Source of the DNA: Cheiracanthium punctorium
Taxonomy: Eukaryota > Arthropoda > Arachnida > Araneae > Cheiracanthiidae
Reading direction: 5' to 3'
NCBI GenBank assembly: GCA_038373885.1
Contig: JAWZYV010013021.1
Span: forward strand, 1 to 64,000
DNA length: 64,000 bases
Positions 9,556 to 20,728 of this stretch are shown one piece after another (within the stretch, counting starts at the first letter, position 1; each line of letters opens with the position of its first letter). The position numbers and the translations under genes were made by a program. Below the pieces are notes generated by a model. That model was not told the DNA's origin. It did no database searches and was given only the letters and a program-made list of their open reading frames with translations.

Positions 9556-12055
9556 ATCACAGTTTCATTTTTATTATTACTTAGATTTCTGTGTATCAAA
9601 AGCATACATTTATAAAATATATTAGTTAAATTGACACATTTTACAACATTTAAGTTATTAATAAATGGTGGTATCTGTGACAAGTTAGAGAGAAAATGGA
9701 GTTTCTGCTGTATAAGCAAAAAATCAATCATATCTTTATCTCATACGGTTCTCAATTTAATAAATTTACAAGCATAATTTAGCTGAACATTAGTGACTGA
9801 GGTACCAAAGTTTAAAAAATTATGTTTTTAAAAATTTTGTTGAATAAAAACACTTCTTTCTAAAAATCTTACAATAATGCCAATTAGATTTATAATAATC
9901 TTACAATGTAATCAATTTCTTACATTAAACCTTACATGTTGGCAGCAATGCTTCTAGCATAAGTAATGTTAATTCATTAAATGAAACACAGTTCCATATT
10001 AAATTCTGCATATAAAAAGTCAAAAATTATTTCAAGGGTGAAATGAGTTTTTAAAAAAACACTGTACTTACGTATTATCCTGCCAAACTATTTTCCGTCA
10101 AATGAGTTGCCAATCATATTCAAAACCATTGATAATTTCATGTACCCGGCATTTCTCTTGGCAAAAAAAAAAAAAAAAAAATCACTCGTCTTGGCGGACC
10201 GCCTGGATAATACGCAAGTACCAAAAACATTTTATCGATTGACAGGATTTTGTTCAGCCCAAAAAGTCCCAGGTGGGTTTAAAAAAAAAAAAAACCCAAC
10301 TGAAACACGTAAATGGTTTTTTCAAAATTTCAACTCTAATTACATAGGTAATACATCTCGTGATATCAGTACACCAATTCAGGGCCGGATACATCTGATC
10401 ACATCGGCCCGGGAAATATATGCAGACGGCGAACAGTTTACATTGTATTATGAGCAAACATGCACATTATACATACGACATATATGTGAAAGTGACAAGC
10501 CCATCGGAAAATTTACCGGCTTCCCGCTGGGCATATCTGGGCCTGCACCAATTGCAGGGTTCAATGCATACGATAATTGGGTTTGCATTGCAGCCTCGTC
10601 ACAAAATTACAAACAATTAATATGGCCCTTTATAAAAATGCAATCAATTATAACAGCACTTCACTGTCACTTAACCTGTTTTATCAATTATTTTAACAAA
10701 ATGCATTTTACTGGGAAAAAATTCCTGGATCAACCCCTGACTTGTAAAAGGTCTGTAGAACTTTTCATAGTGCCCCTATGAAATTGGGGACAACTTTTGT
10801 TAGTAAAACAAGGTTATACTGATTGTCTGTACACAAGGTTAATGGTAAACAACTCCATTTACTAAACAGTATTAATACGAGTAAAACCCAGCAATATTAA
10901 GCATAAACAATGGAATATTTGTCTTAAATAAAAGTACTAAGCTTATAATAAAAGCAAAACTCGTTGTGATGAATGCTAGAAAACAGAAAATATAAAGTAG
11001 GTAAAATTATTTATTCCAACTTAAAGCTCTATTTTTCAGGTTTTTAAAGAAAAACTAAACTTGCCATGAGAGTTCTCTGACAATTTATGAGCTAATTTTT
11101 AATCCCGGTGGCGTATGAATCTCAAATCGTATCATTGCTTTAATTTTAAAATTGAAAATTAGTGTTTTTCTGTTTGTTTTTTACAGATATATATAAAAAA
11201 TATGACTATATAAGGAATTGAATATAATCACAAATTATTTTAACTTTGCAATCGTAATTCCCCAAACACCGATACGGGGGAAAAATGTAAACAATTTATT
11301 TCACAAATAAACCAAGGAGAGTGGTTTTGTTGAACAGTGCCGTTCTTAAACCTCCTAAGTTTAATATCTATTTAACTGTTTCTGTAAAATACTTCAATAA
11401 AATGAGAGTAATGATTAGAAACCGAGAAAATTAAATTTATTCAGGCGTTACTAATTGTTTTATACGAGAAATAGGTTACGTGTAAACATTAGGCTTAACG
11501 GCTTTAAAATACACTACTTAGGATAGAACGTCGTTATGTTTTAAAGCATGAGTTTTTTTTTTAAAGCAACATTTCTTAGCAGAAAGATTTAAGAAAATAT
11601 AAGTAATAATTTAAAAAAAATACCTTTAAAATCGCCGCCAATTCTTTACGGTTGCTCAAGTCCTTAAGTTTCATGTCGTAAATCGTAAATGGTTGTTTGG
11701 TTCGCCGCCCGCAACCGGCTGCCACAGCTACAGATAAACGTCGTTGCAAAACAGAATTATCCCAAACCCGTTTTATAACATAAAATATAGCAAGTTTACG
11801 TGGAAAGCATTGTTAAATTCTGTTAACATTTTTTTTCTGTTGAAAATTGACAGAATAGTTCTGTATTTTTACGATTATTTTTTACAGTGTAGGATATAAG
11901 TCCCGGGCACCCAAAGGCAGGGTCACTACTAATTTTTTTTTTTTTTTTTTGAGGGGGGGGGGTGTAAGCGGAGAAGTTCATATTGTGTCTTCAAATATTT
12001 TAGTACTAAAATTTAAAATAATACAAACGAGTTCAGTATGCTATAAAAATGTTTA
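9556..12055. other. AT-rich stretch without a recognisable gene
   Basis: The stretch is mostly AT-rich with homopolymer A runs (10164-10181, 10282-10293), G and T runs at 11932-11960, and a mixed-composition patch at 11630-11760. A 224-codon open frame (10107-10781) crosses two poly-A tracts and has no recognisable domain, so it is not called a gene. I see no terminal repeats that would define an element here. Confidence 0.5.
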
Positions 12056-12063
12056 CTACACCG

Positions 12064-12343
12064 CAGTGGCGGATCCACGGGGGGGGGGCTCTGGGGGCTC
12101 GAGCCCCCCCCCCAGAGCTAGAAATACACTATGGATTAAAGACGTTTTTAAAAAAATTGTAAATTTTCACATGAACTGAAATTTAAAAAAGTAGCACTGT
12201 ATACAGTAGCCGATCCACGGGGGAGGGCTCTGGGGGCTCGAGCCCCAACCCCAGAGCTAGAAATACACTATGGATTAAGGAAGTTTTAAAAAAAATGTAA
12301 ATTCACATGAACTGAAATTTAAAAAAGTAGCAGTGTATATACA
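12064..12343. repeat. Two tandem 140-bp units with G/C-rich hairpin
   Basis: Each unit starts with a GGCGGATCCACGGGG or AGCCGATCCACGGGG string. It forms a strong hairpin around GGGGGCTCGAGCCCC and continues with CAGAGCTAGAAATACACTA and an AT-rich tail. The two units differ by scattered substitutions. Confidence 0.8.
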
Positions 12344-12761
12344 GTTGACTCTCTGTTTAACGACGATCTCTTTCTAAAGACGATATTTCAGAGTCCCAGC
12401 AACTCCAACGTAAAAAAATTCTATTCAAAGACGAGGTCGTTTCTGTTTAACAACGATTTTTTTTTCATCTTACGCTACAGGAACAAAGGAAAAAATTTTT
12501 AAGAGTGGGGAAAAAAGTGTCCGGGAATGTCAAAAGTGCAATTCGCAAGACAATCTCAACTCAGGCAAGACAACTACCTGAGTGTATTCTCAAAGGTATT
12601 TTAGAAGCCAAGATAAAATTCTTGAAGCAACGCAAAAATTTAGTTTGGGATCCAAATCCAAACGGCCGAAAAGTCAATGTGGCCGATTGGAAGAGTTTGC
12701 CAAGGCACTTCTGCATGCAAATGGTTGCATGAAGCAAGAGCATCCAACATTCTAATTTCTG

Positions 12762-13015
12762 GGGCCCACCATAGCCGAGTTGATAAGACACTCGACATGA
12801 TAGATGGTTGAAGTGTGAAGGTCCCGCGTTTGGGCCTACCGCGCGACTCTCGATCTAATTATCTGGAGTTTTTCCAGATGGTTTTCTCCAGATTTAACGT
12901 GAATACGCGTCAGAACCTCTGAAAAAATCCTCCGACCAAGGCAACCGCCCCAGAATGCAGATGCCTCTAGTATAGGCTTGCCACATAACATCACATATCA
13001 CATAACTCCAATTTC
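12762..13015 (+). mobile_element. tRNA-derived SINE, copy 1
   Basis: The head resembles a tRNA, with an A-box-like TAGCCGAGTTGATAAG and a degraded B box (GGTCCCGCGTTTGG). It is followed by a body that shares GAAGTGTGAAG, TCGATCT, TCTGGAGTTTT and AACGTGAATACGCGT with the copy at 42065-42290. The shared body after different mutations marks a family of RNA polymerase III derived elements. Confidence 0.65.
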
Positions 13016-13250
13016 TGGAGGCCCGACGAGTGGCTGAGCGCATAGCGCTCGCAACTGGGAGAAGAAAAGTGCCTGGATCAAACTCAGGGCGCATCCGTCA
13101 ATCTAGCTGTTCGGAGTCTTATGCAGTTTTCTCCGAAACTTCTCATAAATACGGATTAAGACCCCTTAGAACCCCCCCCCCCACGTAGGGCACCCCGTAC
13201 TCGGCCTAGATCCCTCATGTAGATAATTGTTCGTATTACCAAAATAAAAT
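13016..13250 (+). mobile_element. tRNA-derived SINE, copy 2 (divergent)
   Basis: The A box reads GAGTGGCTGAGCGC, with TAGCGCTCGCAACTGGGA after it and a B-box-like GGATCAAACTC. The body repeats the family pattern TTTTCTCCGA...AATACGGATTAAGA...CCTTAGAA, then a poly-C run. It follows copy 1 directly. Confidence 0.65.
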
Positions 13251-13619
13251 AAAATCAAGCAATTACTGCAGTGCTGTTATTCTGCCAGAAAAATTTGGAA
13301 TGCAAAATTTTCAGGCTTCATATGGTTAGCTAGAAAAATTCATAAAATGGAAGCTGACGCATTTCACATTTGAGAAAATCTGGAAGAAAGAATAACGGGT
13401 AGGCGAAAAATGAAACAACTGACTCATTTTGATTTTCATGAAACCTAATTTTATTGTATTACTTGTTTTTACTAGCTTTTTTTAAGGTAACTTAAAATAA
13501 TTTTTTGTGGATAATAAAATAATATAATGATAATAGGAGTAACATCTTTAAGCACGCCAATATATCAAGAAATATATTCACAGTCCTAAGAATGTAAAGT
13601 GTAAAGTATTGGTTTTCGT

Positions 13620-13800
13620 GCTGTAGGATTACGGCCAATTATCTGCACATGGAATCTAAGCCGATGGGTGGGGTGCACGCCGTGGGGGTCTTTCTAAGGA
13701 GCCTAACCCTATTTACTCTAAGTTTCGGAGGAAAACTCGGAACAGTTAGGTCGGCGGACGCGAACTGGTTTTGAACCAGGCACCTTCCAAAGTGTAAAGG
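13620..13800 (-). mobile_element. tRNA-derived SINE, copy 3 (minus strand, 5' part)
   Basis: Read on the minus strand it has GGTGCCTGGTTCAAAACC as a good B box. It continues into TTTTCCTCCGAAAC and AAATAGGGTTAGGCTCCTTAGAAA, the same body as the other copies. The A-box end is weak. Confidence 0.6.
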
Positions 13801-14587
13801 GAAATGTTATTCTTGTGTGTAGCATTAAACGACTACGGGAAGGTGTAGTCGTGTGCCGGAGGACGCGAGGCTGTTTGAGACCCATTCTCGGGGTTGGGCA
13901 TTAAGCGAGGCGGTTCGGGACTCTGGCTTAGGGCCGTTATTGTGGGATCCTCGCCGGTCTTCGCTGGCCGGCAAAGCCCTGGAGCGAGCTGTGAAAATCC
14001 TTGGGCCGCGCTATGACTGTCAGTGGAAGAATCGGTCGAACTGCGGTTACATTATTTTATTGGTCGATTCGATACATCTTTCCTTGGCAGTTGCTGTCAC
14101 GCGAAAAAGTCGCTGCTGGGCTGCATCAGCCCCTTTTATTAACTTTTGAGGTCGTGTCACATGATCCATGCAAGTTGCAATTATTGGCAGATCCCAAAAT
14201 CTGGGCAGCGGTTTTTCAAGGTTTGTTATGGCTTTTAAGACGCCAGACTGACTGGACGCGGGGACCGTCTACAAAATTACAAGGGAATTGCAAGAGACCG
14301 TGTAGTAATTGCAGCTTTTGAAAGCAGATTCCTTTGTTCCAACTGAATTAAAACTGTGTAGTTCTAGAAATGTGGTATTTTAGCGGGCTTCTGATTTGTA
14401 ATGTTATATATATATACAAATACCAAGAATATTTACACCAATGCTTATTGAATCCTTGTGGACTAAACGTAATTTCTCTATTTACAAAAATGATATAGAG
14501 TTCTTATTTTTAAACAGAAGGAGAGGCACATTTTATTGACTCGCTATCGCCACAGTGGCTGGCGCAGTGTTCCCAGTTTTATTTGTA
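13800..14587. other. Mixed-composition stretch with two unrecognised open frames
   Basis: A GC-richer segment at 13850-14010 carries overlapping open frames (13853-14149 and 14001-14321) with no recognisable domain. A (TA)n run lies near 14405. It could be an old captured exon, but nothing confirms coding use. Confidence 0.35.
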
Positions 14588-14748
14588 CAGTGGAACCTGT
14601 CTAATGGGACTACCCTTGGGAAGAACAAAACTGGTCACCTTACAAAGATGGTAAAGTGTGATGGTAGTAAAGCGAAATTGCATTAAAGTTGTCACTATAG
14701 ACAGACGATCTCTTTACCAAAGTGGTCATTTTAGCAGGTTCCACCATA
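14588..14748. mobile_element. TA-flanked MITE (Tc1/mariner or pogo type)
   Basis: The ends read CAGTGGAACCTG and the complement of TGGTGGAACCTGCTAAAATG, with TA on both sides. The 161-bp interior has no coding sequence. It sits inside the composite 12064-15845 region. Confidence 0.65.
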
Positions 14749-15845
14749 TTTGAATGGACGACGGCACACTGATACGGGGAAAAAATATTCCGTTGCTCTC
14801 TCCATTTTATAGGGGACGGAGTTTGCGGTTTAGTGCGGAAATATTTTATCGGTGAACCCCGAATTGCTATTAAAAAGTCGTAAAATTCGCTACGAGAATG
14901 CCCTCTTACCCATTGCAGTCACGTTAGACGCAGCAGCAATCAGCATCGGCCTTAAGTGATGCTGAAGCATAGACGAACAATCCAACCCTCCGCAATTTGT
15001 ACAGCTTTCATTCTTTCAACTGCTCTCATAAGTTGTCCACACCACCCAGATGTAAGGGTACAAATCCTCATTATAAAAGTAAAACATATTCTAAAATATC
15101 AGACAAAGCGAGTACCTGGCAATGTATAGCTGGTCTGGTTTTAAAAAAGAAAGCTCAAATTGTAAATAGCAGGTAATAGTGATAATAGTTGTAAATAGCA
15201 ATTGATTTTGGTTTACTACAGTCCTCACGGAAAAGGATGGGAATTACTTAAACTGGAAAACTTAATGCCATCCTAAAATGCGAAAATGTATGCTGTGAAC
15301 ACTGTATATTGCACGGTGGCTGTGAAATGGGTTCAATATTGAATTCAGCGGTTGTACTCTGTACACACTAAAATGTTAATGAGTAGGGCCCGCGAACAAC
15401 AAAATGAATAATTGCCGTTGCTGATTAGCCACGTCTTGTTGTCACTACAGGAGTTAAGGCGACATTTTTCTGGCGAAATTTACGACTTTTTATGGCCACT
15501 CGGGATCTACCAACAAAAGATTAATGTGTTAAACTTAAAACACTGTCCCCCAACACAATGGAGAGAGCAACGGAACATGTTATTCCTATATCAGTCCCGT
15601 CGTCCATTGAACGCATAAAACACGTAGCTTATGAGCATCGGCCGTAACTTGATCGGTATAGGGCGCACGGTAGCTCTGCCCCCCCTCCCCTTTCCGAGTT
15701 TTCTTCGGTTCTTGCAGCAGACAACATACTTATTTGGTTGTGATATACCATGTCTAATTACACATTGGGAGAAAAAGTATTGGGAAATATATCATCCTAA
15801 TGAAAAACGGAGGCCCCCTAGATGATTTCTCTGGATCCGCCCCTG

Positions 15846-17150
15846 GTACACCGACAGTGAAACCCCCACTCCGTATATGACAGTATATAACCCCCACTAT
15901 GTACAAAATTATGAAGTTTAATCTTAAAATTTTTATAATTTATATTAATTATTTACAATTTTAGTAAACTTTTCCTGAAAAACATATTTCAGAGACTTTT
16001 TTCTACATTAAGCCCCTTTTAAAATCTGCCGAATTAGGGTGCAGGAATATGTTAGAGAGTATTACACGAAGACCAGTCAGAGTTTAACTTGCATGAGAGC
16101 TCAGATCCATTCTTTTTTTCAGAGAATTTTAGATTAAATTAAAATTTTTAACAGCCTACATAATTGCTTCTATTGATATTTTTTATTATATTAAATATAG
16201 CAGTGATAAAACAAAAGATTACTTAATTTTTAATATAAATTAGGTAATTAATGCTTAAATTTACAATAAAACAAATTAGAGCTCCTGCAGTTATTCTTCA
16301 ATTATCAAGCAATAATGAACCAGTAATTTCATGTAATAGTCAAAAATACGGAATGGGGTTCATTTAGGAATTTTATTTTCTTTATACGGTTTCGATTGCT
16401 CTGGAATCAAATGTTTTATTTTAGCACCCTTTTACGGGCCTCAAGTGTGAAACTAGAAGCACGAGTTCCATATGTCTACGACGGAATACTAAGTCAACGT
16501 ACTTCTCAAGGCTGCGAGATAAGGCACCAAGAATCGAGCTGTTATCGTGGATTTGGCTATATTAATTCAGATTATTTATACGAAGTACAAATGAATTTTT
16601 TATGCATTTGAAGAAATAAAATAAAAACTTGCTTGTCTATTTTAATCTGAGATGTGCAAGATAGCATATATATATATATATATATATAGATGTGTGTATA
16701 ATGCACATAAAATATTTCTAAAACGCGAAGTTAATATTAGTGTGTGTGTGCGTTTGGGGGGGGGGTGGGGGTTGGCGAGTTTCCTTAAAACGGAAGTGGT
16801 GCGTGTTCGTGTCCAATAAGTACAGTAACCCTCTTTTCTTTTGATGTGTCATTTCGTTTCGCAAATCTTGAAACGTTGAGCGGGAGGCCAGTTTACATCT
16901 GGAAATACGTATGAAGTACGCTTTTTAGGATACAAAGTTTTTCCGGTCGTTATTATAGAAATTTCGAGAAGGTTTATTGGTATAGACTAGTGAGATTTCT
17001 CTGTTAGGAGCAATAATAATTATAATTGCTTCGACAGTGAAATCTCGTTAGTTAAGCAAGTGGATTTTTCCAGTTTTCCAGTTGGACTTTACAGTTTTTA
17101 AATAGTCGGGAAAATATTACATGTAAATTTTTACTTTCACTGTTTTTAAT
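15846..17150. other. AT-rich stretch with microsatellites
   Basis: No gene or defined element was found. Contents include a (TA)n run at 16665-16688, a (TG)n plus poly-G tract at 16740-16770, and a 71-codon open frame (16396-16611) without recognisable features. Confidence 0.5.
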
Positions 17151-17164
17151 GTACATATTTTGTC

Positions 17165-18545
17165 CACCGTTGACTTTTGCAATTTAAAGATTAGGCGACT
17201 TTTTGAACCAAAAAACGTCATTTTCATACTGTTTTCAAGTTTTGGCTACTTGTAACTTACTCCAGGCGACTAATTTGAAAATCTGGTGTTGGTTTTTGTC
17301 AACTCCCCTTTTTTTAAAAGTTGCTGTTGAGCTTTCAGCAAACATTCTAATCTGTTTTTTTAATCGTGCTATAAAAATAAATGTATTATATGTTCTGTTA
17401 TATATATATATGTAATAATAAAATAAACTTAGCTAATTTAATTTAATGTTATTTGAGAAATCCTTCTTTAATCTTTTACTCTTACTGTAAAGTTTGTTTC
17501 TCGGCCACACTAATATTACGCTCCGAGGCGTTTTTTGAAGTTCCATAAGTAGAAAATTGTTGATGCAGCATTATCTTCAGTTTCTTGTGGTTTTGGTTAC
17601 TACGTGCTTTTAGAACTCCTGGGTAAGCAGGTGTTTCTCATGTCTTGATTGACAATCTAGTTAACTAATTACGTTTGAGAGTAACGCCTTCTTGATTGTG
17701 CTGCACCCTGCCAGCAGGTGTAGTAACTAAGGAGTATTTAAGCAAGAGCCCGGAAATTTTGGGGGCTTTTAGAGTTTTAGCTTAGCTTTTAGGAGTTTGG
17801 AACGTGAATCTTTTGCAGGAGCTTCCAGCTTTAGCTGTTAGACTGGAATGTACGAAGATAGCCCCGGAGCTAAAAGGTCGCCGGCCTGACTCCTGCCCTC
17901 TGCCCGAACTTTGAAATAAACTATTTAACCTAGAACCCCAATGGAGTCGTGTCAATCATTCCAACAAGGAATGGCGTAAGGCCCATTCATTACATATATA
18001 TATATATATGGATGTTTGATTTGACTTTATATGCCATTTTTGCATTGCTAATAATTTTATAAATCTTCTTACAAGCTATATTTTGCTGAAAGTGCGCATT
18101 TATAGTTTTGTAATTTTCCTAGTTACTACCTTCAGTTACTCCTTTTCAATCAGCATCTATGATTTATCTATATTCATTTTGAATACTTTGTAAAATACAG
18201 CTGTCTATTTAGACTATCTCCTTTCTATTTTTATTTTAATTTCCCAACATTTTCACTTTATTTGGCTTCAAAATCTGGTTTCTAATTCTTGCTAATAGCT
18301 GTTATATTTTTATGCGAGATATGTTTTATTTGTAGTATGTTTGGTGTTTTACTTATTAGTTATATAACGCATGAAGTTTTTAAATTTATCATTTTATTCA
18401 ATCCTTCTTAAATGAAGCTAAATTAAGCATGCTTATTTCTTAACTACAAAATCATTAAAAAATGTTACTATTTTGGGAACTAAAATTGAGAAAATGGCTA
18501 CTAAACTGGTGACATTTTTTAAGTCGGTGAGATTACTAATGATAC
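17165..18545 (-). mobile_element. Degenerate copy of the 42.8-45.0 kb TIR-element family
   Basis: The stretch 17180-17300 (GGCGACTTTTTGAACC, AAAACGTCATTTTCAT, TCAACTCCCC) is the reverse complement of 44880-45010. The stretch 18460-18540 (GGCTACTAAACTGG) is the complement of 42842-42890. The outer CAGGGTGTCC ends are missing, so this is an inverted, internally eroded copy. Confidence 0.55.
17600..17995 (+). mobile_element. Possible solo LTR
   Basis: A GC-richer block with LTR-like order: TATTTAAGCAAGAGC as a TATA region, a transcribed stretch, GAAATAAAC as a polyadenylation signal about 180 bp later, and an end near CATTCATTACA. The 5' end and a target duplication could not be fixed. It lies inside the degenerate 17.2-18.5 kb element. 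Confidence 0.4.
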
Positions 18546-19075
18546 TTATTATAGTGCATAAAAGTACTTTCCGTCATAAAATTTGAATCATGTAGTATAC
18601 AACAAGTACAGATACAGAAAATTTCTTTACAGAATAGCTAACATTTAAAAAATAATTTTATCTAAACAAAATGTACAATAAAGCAAAATGTTACCCTAAA
18701 GTTATGTGTTACCACAGTACAATTTCATTTATTATTACTTCCTGTAAGATTTTGTTTAGTACACACACACACATATATATATCAACTATAAAGTATTATA
18801 ACTCATTTATAAAATCTCTAACTCTGAAATATTGAAATTAAACTGTTTATAGATGATTTTATGTTGGTTCTGAAATGTGTTACCGCCTCTCTCATAAAAA
18901 AATCATTTGCGACTACAAATTTGTAAGAAAATTGCAGTTTATTTAAACTGCAGAATATTCACTAATGATAGGCGCACATAATTTGCAAACGATTGACCAA
19001 CGGATTTTGCTGTTTTTTATCTTTGATTTATGTTGTTTTTTATCTTTCAAAATGTTGCCTTTAAGGAATTTTTTT
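18546..19075. other. AT-rich stretch with CA/TA microsatellite
   Basis: No gene seen. A (CA)n(TA)n microsatellite lies at 18761-18782. Confidence 0.5.
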
Positions 19076-19132
19076 TTCGGGGTGGGGTGGGGGGTAGATG
19101 AATAAGCCCCCTACCCCGAATCCGCCACTGGC
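19076..19132. mobile_element. Right end of a CAGTGGCGGATTC-type hAT MITE
   Basis: GGGGTGGGGTGG...CCGAATCCGCCACTG matches the right end of the MITE family seen at 22778-23353. No matching left end or target duplication was found nearby. Confidence 0.45.
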
Positions 19133-19243
19133 TGTTATTTTAATTATGGCAGCATTACTGTAAATAGGCACTAATCCGGTACCGTGCCATTATATTGTAG
19201 TCACTGTTAAGATACCAGGCCACTGCCTTTATTTTTAATAATA

Positions 19244-19620
19244 GCCGGCACCCGGCAGTTTCATTTTGGGCATTATAAACTTAATGGTCCAGTGCCTGTA
19301 TTGTGAGTAACGGCCGGCACATGCATTATGCCAGCAGAGTGCCGTTGCCTTCCCGGGCTTCTGGCAAGGTACTTCTCGGGCGATCACTTTTGGTACGATT
19401 CAGTTACTTTTTGTAGTGCCGGCACCCGGCCGTTTCATTTTGGGCATTATAAACATAATGGACCAGTGCCTTTATTGTGAGCAACGGCCGGCACATGCAT
19501 TATGCCAGCAGAGTGCCGTTGCCTTCCCGGGCTTCTGGCAAGGTACTTGTCGGGCGACCACTTTTGGTACGATTCAGTTACTTTTTGCAGTGCCGGGCCT
19601 GTGCTGGACGTAAAGGCAGA
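19244..19620. repeat. Tandem duplication of a 174-bp unit
   Basis: Two units begin GCCGGCACCCGGC at 19244 and 19418. They run in parallel through TTTCATTTTGGGCATTATAA, ACGGCCGGCACATGCAT and TCCCGGGCTTCTGGCAAGG with few differences. A third unit starts at 19592 but diverges. The units are rich in short palindromes (GCCGGC, ATGCAT, CCCGGG). Confidence 0.85.
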
Positions 19621-19692
19621 AAGGCACTGACAAGGTACTTCGCCAGCAGGTGTGTGTTTGCTGGGTTAGCATCATCATTAATAAAGTTAAGT

Positions 19693-19876
19693 ATATCGCA
19701 TCTAAAATTGAATTTTTTTCATACTTCTCAGTCAACTGATTCAGTTGACTAACATATCGCATCTAAAACTGAATTTTTTTCATACTTCTCAGTCAACTGA
19801 TTCAGTTGACTAACATACCGCATCTAAAATTGAATTTTTTTCATACTTCTCAGTCAACTGATTCAGGTGACTAGCA
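19693..19876. repeat. Three 61-bp tandem units with internal palindrome
   Basis: Units start at 19693, 19754 and 19815 (ATATCGCATCTAAAA...). Each contains TCAACTGATTCAGTTGA, a near-perfect hairpin that is degraded only in the last unit (CAGGTGAC). Confidence 0.85.
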
Positions 19877-20546
19877 TACTCAGACATACAAGTCTGAGTC
19901 ATCTACTGCTGTTTTAATAATGGTTTCGATTTTTCAATAAATTTAGTGAAACAGCCACGATACGTCCCTCTCAAAGTAACTAACTGTTCCATTCTTCAAA
20001 TCAATAAAACTATATACCAACTATTACAATTCTTAAAATAATTCCTTTAAAAACAAAATCAATCATAAGTTTTGAAATAGACTCAATATACAAATCAATA
20101 CATATACTCTCGGAATATAATCTTCAGTATACGCTGACTGTCTAAACTCAATAGGCCAGTCAAACAGTAAGAATTCGAACAGTTGTTCTAATTTTTACTT
20201 CTTCTGTGTTCTCTAATTATGGCTCCGTTCCTACGGCGTCCCTGTTCGGGCACCAGTTCCAGTTATATCACGAACAGTCCTCAACTAACTATTATAAGTT
20301 ACGATAAGTGAATATCTTAATCGAAATACTCACTAAACTGCTGTGTTGGTTTTCCGTCGCTGGAACTGCAGACATATAGTATCGTCGAAGTCGAAGTAAT
20401 GTCGAAATATCTTCCCAAAGACGAAATTGAAACAGGTATTATGATAAATCCAAAAACATAATTAAAAAAACAAGTAGCCTTTAATGACACAAAAGAACTA
20501 TTTGCAGACGTTCCCGAGAGTGCTAAAAGAGCAGATCGCATACGTG
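19877..20546. other. Stretch without a gene
   Basis: AT-rich, with no defined element or coding frame that I can support. Confidence 0.45.
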
Positions 20547-20720
20547 CATGGGCGCCGGCAGCATAGGGCAAGGGGGGGGCACTTGCCCCACCCAGGATTT
20601 TTGTATCCCTAAGGATTTTAAAAGCAAGTTTTCCCTTGCTTTTTTGTTCTTTCCAACATGGTAAGCATACGCTGAAGTAGTCTTTGCCCCCCCCCGGGAA
20701 ATATTCTGTCGGCGCCCATC
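20547..20720. mobile_element. 174-bp MITE with poly-G interior ends
   Basis: The ends are ATGGGCGCCGGCAG and the complement of ATGGGCGCCGACAG. They are flanked by CATACGTG and CATGCGTG (8 bp, one mismatch). Poly-G and poly-C runs lie just inside the ends. Target length and ends fit a hAT-type non-autonomous element. Confidence 0.75.
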
Positions 20721-20728
20721 CATGCGTG

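Larger units (their letters stand above)
12064..15845. mobile_element. Possible hAT-like element, 3.8 kb, degenerate and composite
   Basis: The left end reads CAGTGGCGGATCC and the right end is the complement of CAGGGGCGGATCC. They are flanked by CTACACCG and GTACACCG, an 8-bp duplication with one mismatch. Inside, the left end is tandemly duplicated (12064-12203 and 12204-12343, about 140-bp period), and SINEs and a small MITE have inserted. No transposase can be read; the open frames at 12505-12732, 13853-14321 and 15412-15825 match nothing I know. An alternative is two unrelated ends of the same MITE family. Confidence 0.45.

Noticed and set aside
10107..10781. 224-codon open frame, long for this AT-rich DNA
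   Set aside because: It crosses two long poly-A tracts that give Lys runs, has no recognisable domain, and frames on the other strand are open too.
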